From assembly GCF_016801865.2 (NCBI RefSeq), contig NC_068939.1:4354382-4418381 (forward strand): DNA of 64,000 nt, in the 5' to 3' direction. Below, piece after piece: positions 58,236 through 64,000 of this stretch. The first letter of the stretch is position 1; each line of letters begins with the position of its first letter. Made by a program: the position numbers and the translations under genes. Origin of the DNA: Culex pipiens pallens. Taxonomy: Eukaryota > Arthropoda > Insecta > Diptera > Culicidae. Under the pieces are notes generated by a model. That model searched no databases. It had not been told where the DNA came from and saw only the letters and a list, made by a program, of their open reading frames with translations.

Positions 58236-58362
58236 GATTTTTTTCAAAAGGTCCAATAAACCAAATTTTCAGTTTTTGCTTTTTGGGTTTTTTTTAATAC
58301 GGTTTCAAAAACATCCAAAAAGCAAAAACTGGAAATTTGGTTTATTGGACCTTTGAAAAAAA
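58236..58362. mobile_element. Hairpin MITE
   Basis: The arms TTTTCAAAAGGTCCAATAAA with CCAAATTTTCAGTTTTTGCT are mirrored on the right as AGCAAAAACTGGAAATTTGG with TTTATTGGACCTTTGAAAA. It is related to 11015-11081 and 15475-15966. Confidence 0.75.
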
Positions 58363-58458
58363 CTCTTGGGTTTAAAAGTACTTAATCACTTTCACGTAGG
58401 AGTCATAATAAAACTTGTCAATAAAAAAAGGCAACCAACTTTTTTTGTTATTCGATTA

Positions 58459-58695
58459 CAGTCCAGACTCGATTATCCGAAGGCCTTGGCAATATTTCAC
58501 TTCGAATCACAAAAAAAATATTTTTTTTTCGCCATCTTATTTTTGATTGTTGAGCCAATTTAATACGCACCCAACACCAACCATTCGAATTTTACTTAAA
58601 TGAGGTAGTGAACTCGAATAATAAAAAAATACATTTTTTTTGTTCGTCATTCGATTAGAAGTCCCACAAACCTTCAGATAATCGTATCTGGACTG
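58459..58695. mobile_element. TA-flanked MITE (237 bp)
   Basis: The left end CAGTCCAGACTCGATTATCC and the right end CGTATCTGGACTG are inverted, with TA directly outside both (58457-58458 and 58696-58697). The TA duplication fits the Tc1/mariner/pogo group. It has no coding capacity. Confidence 0.78.
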
Positions 58696-61600
58696 TATCC
58701 AATTGATTTTTTTTTCGTGGGCAATCGATTCTTGGCTATGGCAAAAACAACAATATTTAAAATATTTTTGAAAAAAAAAAAACAGTTCAGCTAAAATTAT
58801 TTTTGTGAAGTTATTTTCTCTTGTAGAATCCAAATTCACGCCAACATTTCCTCCAATTGATTACAAATAATTGAACAACTGCAAAAAAATCATAATCTTG
58901 ACAGACATTTTCCCATGAATTTAAAAATGCCAAAATAAATCAAATTTAATATTTATTTGTCTTTATAAAATTTGCATGCAACTTGCATACAATTAAATTT
59001 CCATGAATATTTTAATGCGCGATGCTCAGTTACCTGAAATTTTTAATTTTATTTTTTTTCAACATGAAAAATATTGACTTGTATTTGATTTCTCTTAAAA
59101 GATTTTTCGATTTTGCGATGAAATCTTGTTTAAGTTTCCAACAAACCCAAACTATCGATTTCAAGAAGCCATTTGTTTAGAGTATATCATATATATGTTA
59201 TTTTTTGAGTTAGGCTGGTACAAATTTATTAAAAGTTTATATCGTTCCAAAAAAAATTCCAAAATAGTTTTTTAAAAAAAGTTCAAATGTTCTACAGGAA
59301 TTTAAGTGTAATCAACTGAAATCAATTCAAAATTCAAACTTTTATCATATTTGGGTTACTTAAAAAATCTTTTGAATTTCGGTGAATTTTTGATGTACAA
59401 AACCGCGAAAAGTTTTTTTTTGTTTCAAAGCTTTGAAGAATATAGTTTTTTTATATCCGGTAAATTTTAAACTTAAAAAAATGCATGTCAAATAACAAAC
59501 AAAAATAATTAAAAAATGTGAAGTGAAAAGTTAAACAATATGACAATTTTTTTTGTTGAAAATTAAAAGATCTAAAATTTAAAAAGTATTTTTTCCTTTA
59601 ATGAATTTTAAAAAGTCAAGGTATTTAGATTATCTGCAAGCAAACAATTCATAATGGTTTTTTTTGGTATTTTCAAAGTATATTTATGCGATAAGTGACT
59701 TTTCTTCGAAATAATGTTAAATTAATGCGAAATAATGCTAAAATAAAAATAAGTAAAATACAATGTGACAATCTCATTAAATTTCGATGGTAATTTCAAT
59801 TTTCATCATTCATAAATTTTTTTTGGAGAATTCAGCAAGATTGCAAGAAAGAGAGCATAAATAGTTAAATTAATTTATAAACTAAATGTACGAATATTCA
59901 ATTCTAGACCAATCTTTCATTTTTACGATCGCTTGCACCCCATTAGATTTCAAGCAAAGTCATTAAACTTTCCACTAGTGCTCCGCCCGCTTGAACAAAC
60001 ATCCAATAGAACTTTTTTCGGATGTTCCCAAACACAGAGACAAGCAACCAACAGCAAGCTCAGCAATGGCAACACAACACACAAAAAACCCGTTCCCGAG
60101 GGTCCCATAAGTGGCGTTTATATGACCCGGGCGCCCGAATGTATGCTACACCACCAAAGGACGTGTCGGTTTCGTCTCGGCGTTGACATTGTTTGTTCTT
60201 GCTTGGTCTGTGTGTATTTGTGTGCTTTCGGGGGAAGATGTGCAAGTGTTTATAATTAAGGCACACACAATCTCCAATGGCCAATAAAAGTCGCACTTTA
60301 ATATGGGGGAGCTGTTAAAATGAGAGGTTGATCACTTTGCTTGGCTTTTCTTTTAGATGTTTTATTTAAGGTTTATTACTCTGCAACAATGTGTTCAAAA
60401 ACCCGCAAAGGAAAACACCTTTTACGCCACTTAAATTTCCGTTGATGTATCGATTGATCGGCTGTCACGCCAGGACAGCAACAAAAAAAAGGTCTCACAA
60501 AGCAGGGAAAAAGGATTCCCTTACCTTTCACGAAAGCTAAAACGTCCTAACACACACGTTTAGTTTTGTGCGTCGTAATCGCTTCGGTTGTCATCTTCGT
60601 CGTCGTGCTCGTCATAGTCGTTAACTTTCCCAAACCTTCCCTTTTTCCCTCTGCTTCCCCGACATGGTTGGCGTTCTCGAAACCTTGAACTTTTTCTTTG
60701 GAGCCTGCAGAGCGTCGCAGTATGACGCCAGCCTCTCGAAAGGGGTAGTAAACTTAGTCGAGATGAAAGAAAACTGATGGTGCGTTGAATTGAACTTTTT
60801 TTTTCTCCTTCCAAGAAAAGCAGACATATTTTCAGTGAGTTACTTCAAAGTAGCAAATTTTCTTTATGAATTGTTGTAGAGAAAACTTTATTTTTTTTCC
60901 AATGCAGCAACATTCACTGTTGGGTGATTTACTCTCTCTCTCATTTTCTTACAAAGAAAACTTTTCGGTTGAAGTAATCAAAAACACACGACCGGCCGGC
61001 CGGAAACGATAGTTTCTGCTTCTGTTTTGGGCAGAAATCTCTGCCAGATTTTTGCTCAACTGCTACACTGGTAGATGCAACAAACTTTTGTGTGGTTTGT
61101 TAGGCTGGCTTGTTCGAAAGTGAGGCGAGGAAAAGTTTTCAAGTTGAAAACGTTTTGTGGCTTCCACCGAGGACCATTCTTCGCCTGATAAAGTTTTCGA
61201 GCTGTCTCGAGAAGAACCCGCTTTGTGATACAGATGTTTTGGCTGGGTTGAATTATGGCGTTTTCTTTTGGCAGCTCTTTGTACGAAAAGTTTATTTGTT
61301 TTTATAAAGCACAAACCTTGTGGAACATTTCTGTCAAATCTGCTTAAAATTTGTATTATCAGGAAATATTAAAATATGGTCAGGAAATCCATAAGTTTTT
61401 TTAATGCTGACCTCCTATCTTATTCTTAGCAGAAACAAATAATATTCTAAGAAAGATCAAAGCTGCTTTGTGTTTTTTTTTTGTAGATGAATCTTTGGTT
61501 CTTTCTCTTCTTATGACCAAAAAATAAGTTTGCTTCATTAGTTTGAGAATTTAAGTCTCCCTACAAATTTAGAAGGCCCAGGTGGAAATTTTAACTATCT

Positions 61601-62132
61601 AAACACATTGGAATTTTTTATTTCTTTACGCTTGTAGCCCCAAGGGTTACCAGAAAATTGGAAATGCTCGTCAGTATTTCGATTATTTCTAACCTATTTT
61701 AAACCTATTTTAATGTTTTTTTTTGTATATATTTGATGGATATTTTATTTAATAATTTCCAGCAAAGTAGATAACATATAGATACAGCTACTCTAAGTTA
61801 CAAAGGAAAAGGCATTTCCAACTTTTTTCAGAATGTTAATAAAAAAATTGATAAATGCATTTTTAAATTGTCGGTTGGATTGCCAAATGTGTTCTTAAAG
61901 TATTCGAATCATGTTTCTCCATTTTCAGTCAAAACCAAATAATATTTGACTAAATTATCGATTCCTAGAAGTCAAATTTCGTCCGAAGCCCCTTGGTGCT
62001 TCAGGTGTAAATATATATTAGAGGACAATAAATCCATATCACACATGATAAAATTTATTTATTGTAATTCTATCATAAAAAAGTAAGCTTCAAATAATGT
62101 TTGTACAATCTAAAAAAAAATGCTTTTGAAAA
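58696..62132. other. No gene seen; possible noncoding exon near 60540-60840
   Basis: AT-rich to 59930. On the minus strand, the 60840-60532 stretch is GC-richer, contains CCAACCATGTCGG opening a 14-codon frame, and ends GTGAAAG|GTAAGG, a good donor (60532-60527). This could be a 5' UTR exon of SLO2 or of an unknown gene. No coding link to SLO2 was found. Confidence 0.3.
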
Positions 62133-63189
62133 ATGAGCAATTCTCTACGAAATCAGTCTTTTTTCTTCAATTTAAATTTTTGTATTTTTTAATCCGGCTA
62201 AAACTTTTTTGGTGCCTTCGGTATGCCCAAAGAAGCCATTTTGCATCATTAGTTTGTCCATATAATTTTCCATACAAATTTGCAGCTGTCCATACAAAAA
62301 TGATGTATGAAAATTCAAAAATCTGTATCTTTTGAAGGAATTTTTTGATCGATTTGGTGTCTTCGGCAAAGTTGTAGGTATGGATACGGACTACACTGCA
62401 AAAAAATGATACACGGTAAAAAAATTTGGTGATTTTTTATTTAACTATTTGTCACTAAAACTTGATTTGCAAAAAAACACTATTTTTATTTATTTTCATT
62501 TTTTGATATGTTTTATAGGACATCAAATGCCAACTTTTCAGAAATTTCCAGGTTCTGCAAAAAATCTTTGACCGAGTTTTGAATTTTTTAATCAATATTG
62601 ATTTTTTCAAAAAATCGAAAAATTGGTCACAAAAATTTTTCAACTTCATTTTTCGATGTAAAATCAAATTTGCAATCAAAAAGTACTTTAGTGAAATTTT
62701 GATAAAGTGCACCGTTTTCAAGTTAAATCCATTTTTAGGTGACTTTTTTGAAAATAGTCGCAGTTTTTCACAAAAAAAAGCTGAGAAAATTCTCTATATT
62801 TTGCTTTTTTGAATTTTGTTGATACGACCCTTAGTTGCTGAGATATTGCCATGCAAAGGTTTAAAAACAGGAAAATGTTTAAACCAAGACTACCATTTTA
62901 AAAGGGCGAATTATTGAATGTTTGGCCCTTTTAAAATGTTAGTCTTGGTTTAAAAAATTTCAAAATATTTTTTTCGAAAAGATCGGAAAATTTTACTAAT
63001 GTTTCATATTTTAACATTGAAAATCGGACCATTAGTTGCTGAGATATCGACATTAGAAAATGGTGGGTTGTTTGGTGAGACTTAGAAAACATCAATTTTC
63101 CTGTTTTTAAACCTTTGCATGGCAATATCTCAGCAACTAAAGGTCGTATCAACAAAGTTCAAAAAAGCAAAATATAGAGAATTTTCTCT
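62133..63189. repeat. Family A copy interrupted at its right by a LINE
   Basis: It starts with the family end GAGCAATTCTCTACGAAATC and runs parallel to 741-1 in inverted orientation. Its 62833-62890 block recurs inverted at about 63075-63140, so this copy is partly foldback. It stops abruptly at 63190 where the retroelement begins. Confidence 0.75.
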
Positions 63190-64000
63190 CACCTCCGTGT
63201 ACGCACGAGAGCAAGCAGCAGTGAAGTGCTCAGTGCTCCATCGTTTTTTCGGATTTTTTCGTCGCTATTGATTGTGATTACCCGCGAGTTTGCTTCTCCA
63301 GCATGCCAAAGGCCGGCCGTGGCCGTGGCAGTTCGAGTGCGGCCTCGAAAAACCCGCGAAGTTCGTCTACCGGCCGTGTGCAAAAAGGTAAACAAAACAA
63401 CGCCGTGTCGACCGCCATCGCGCAGGGGAGCGTGAGCGCAGAAGGCATCGATAAAAAGTTACTACATCCCGGATATGTTCCGAGATCACCAGTGCGAACC
63501 CGTTCCGGTACCTCCGGTGCCACAACCAGTGGCACATCAACATCCGCCAACATCCCCATCAGGAACGAGTTCCAGATGCTGAGCGACGACGAAGAAAACA
63601 ACAACAACACCGACGGTAGTAGCACTACCGACGACGACGACGATGATGATCGTGCACGGAAAAAAGTGTCGACGTTAAAAAAGAACAATTCTCCTACGGA
63701 ACGAAGACCACCTCCAATTTTTGTTTTGGACACGTTGGCGGACGATGTTGACGAGTTGCTGGAAGGCCTCGGATATTGTCTAAAAATCGGCAAGTCGTCA
63801 GTGCAAGTGATCACACTGACCAAAAAGAATTTCGACCTGGTGCTTGAAGAATTGAAGCGTAGCAACTTCAACTTCTACACATTCAACCCAGAGAAGCCCC
63901 CTGTCAAGGTCGTCGTGCAGGGTTACCAAGACCGTCCGGTTTCCGACCTGAAGAAGCACCTTTCGGACGCCGGAATAAAACCGCGGGAGATAAAAGTGCT
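63190..64000 (+). mobile_element. 5' end of a Jockey-clade non-LTR retrotransposon
   Basis: A sharp composition change at about 63190 starts a roughly 113-bp GC-rich 5' UTR, followed by ORF1. Because the 5' UTR and the ORF1 start are present, the element may be full length. It continues beyond the window. The insertion is in family A DNA. Confidence 0.75.
63303..64000 (+). CDS. ORF1 (gag-like) protein of the retrotransposon, N-terminal part
   Basis: From ATG at 63303 the frame stays open for 232 codons to the window edge. The sequence has a basic Ser/Gly-rich start (MPKAGRGRGSSSAASKNPRS), a block IPIRNEFQMLSDDEE, a short poly-Asp run, a Pro-rich link ending RRPPPIFVLDTL, and then the region ELKRSNFNFYTFNPEKPPVK followed by VVVQGYQDRPVSDLKKHLSD. 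This order is typical of Jockey-type ORF1 proteins, in which a PRE_C2HC region and CCHC zinc knuckles follow. Here the window ends before the knuckles. Known role: RNA-binding particle protein needed for retrotransposition. The frame has no stop or shift, so the element may be young. The antisense open frame at 63278-63871 is a shadow. Confidence 0.82.
   Translation, partial: MPKAGRGRGSSSAASKNPRSSSTGRVQKGKQNNAVSTAIAQGSVSAEGIDKKLLHPGYVPRSPVRTRSGTSGATTSGTSTSANIPIRNEFQMLSDDEENNNNTDGSSTTDDDDDDDRARKKVSTLKKNNSPTERRPPPIFVLDTLADDVDELLEGLGYCLKIGKSSVQVITLTKKNFDLVLEELKRSNFNFYTFNPEKPPVKVVVQGYQDRPVSDLKKHLSDAGIKPREIKV

Noticed and set aside
1..64000. CRISPR arrays, operons, ribosome-binding sites, phage or plasmid modules
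   Set aside because: The spliced genes and insect-type transposons show eukaryotic nuclear DNA; the regular repeats here are tandem minisatellites without unique spacers.

Overview
The window is animal nuclear DNA, most likely from a culicine mosquito and probably Culex. The coding exons are short, GC-rich, and bounded by canonical GT/AG splice sites. The DNA between them is very AT-rich and full of small transposons. One insertion carries a Jockey-clade (Juan-like) reverse transcriptase, and there are tRNA-derived SINEs, one of which looks dimeric. The species is inferred from this texture and was not demonstrated.

The main gene is on the minus strand. Thirteen exons between 31220 and 2378 join in perfect phase (about 650 codons) into most of a Slo2/KCNT-type sodium-activated potassium channel (fly SLO2; vertebrate KCNT1/Slack). 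The exons cover the end of the cytoplasmic N-terminus, S1 to S6 with the TVGYGD pore, the whole RCK1 domain and the start of the disordered RCK1-RCK2 linker. The first exon(s) and the RCK2 half are missing. RCK2 should lie beyond the left edge, and the true start should lie somewhere right of 31220. I give only weak candidates for the start.

A second protein gene, a 230-residue ankyrin-repeat protein (8412-9104, plus strand), sits inside a SLO2 intron on the opposite strand. It has a probable 5' UTR intron and a polyadenylation signal overlapping its stop codon.

The rest is intronic or intergenic DNA shaped by transposons. From left to right it holds an AT-rich family A copy (1-741); a long inverted-repeat element (3801-6020); a MITE (6166-6407); a second, nested copy of the long inverted-repeat element (11497-15475) containing a TIR element that in turn contains a 5'-truncated Juan-like LINE; a hairpin MITE split by a tRNA-derived SINE (15475-15966); two more long inverted repeats (24760-25815 and 26306-27960); a 1.9 kb minisatellite of 9-bp units (32210-34110); a 15-bp minisatellite (36606-37085); paired MITE copies; a degenerate ACTC microsatellite (42843-43290); a GC-rich 1.08 kb retro-insertion with a 21-bp target duplication (47806-48887); a TIR element holding five copies of a roughly 157-bp tandem repeat (56249-58026); and, at the right edge, family A again, interrupted by the 5' end of a non-LTR retrotransposon whose ORF1 runs out of the window (63303-64000).

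No CRISPR array, operon or bacterial-style signal is present. I found no wholly new gene system. The most unusual signals are the nested insertions whose history can be read from an unoccupied paralogous site, the long inverted repeats inside SLO2 introns that would fold in the pre-mRNA, the antisense nested ankyrin gene, and the 47806-48887 insertion of unknown content.
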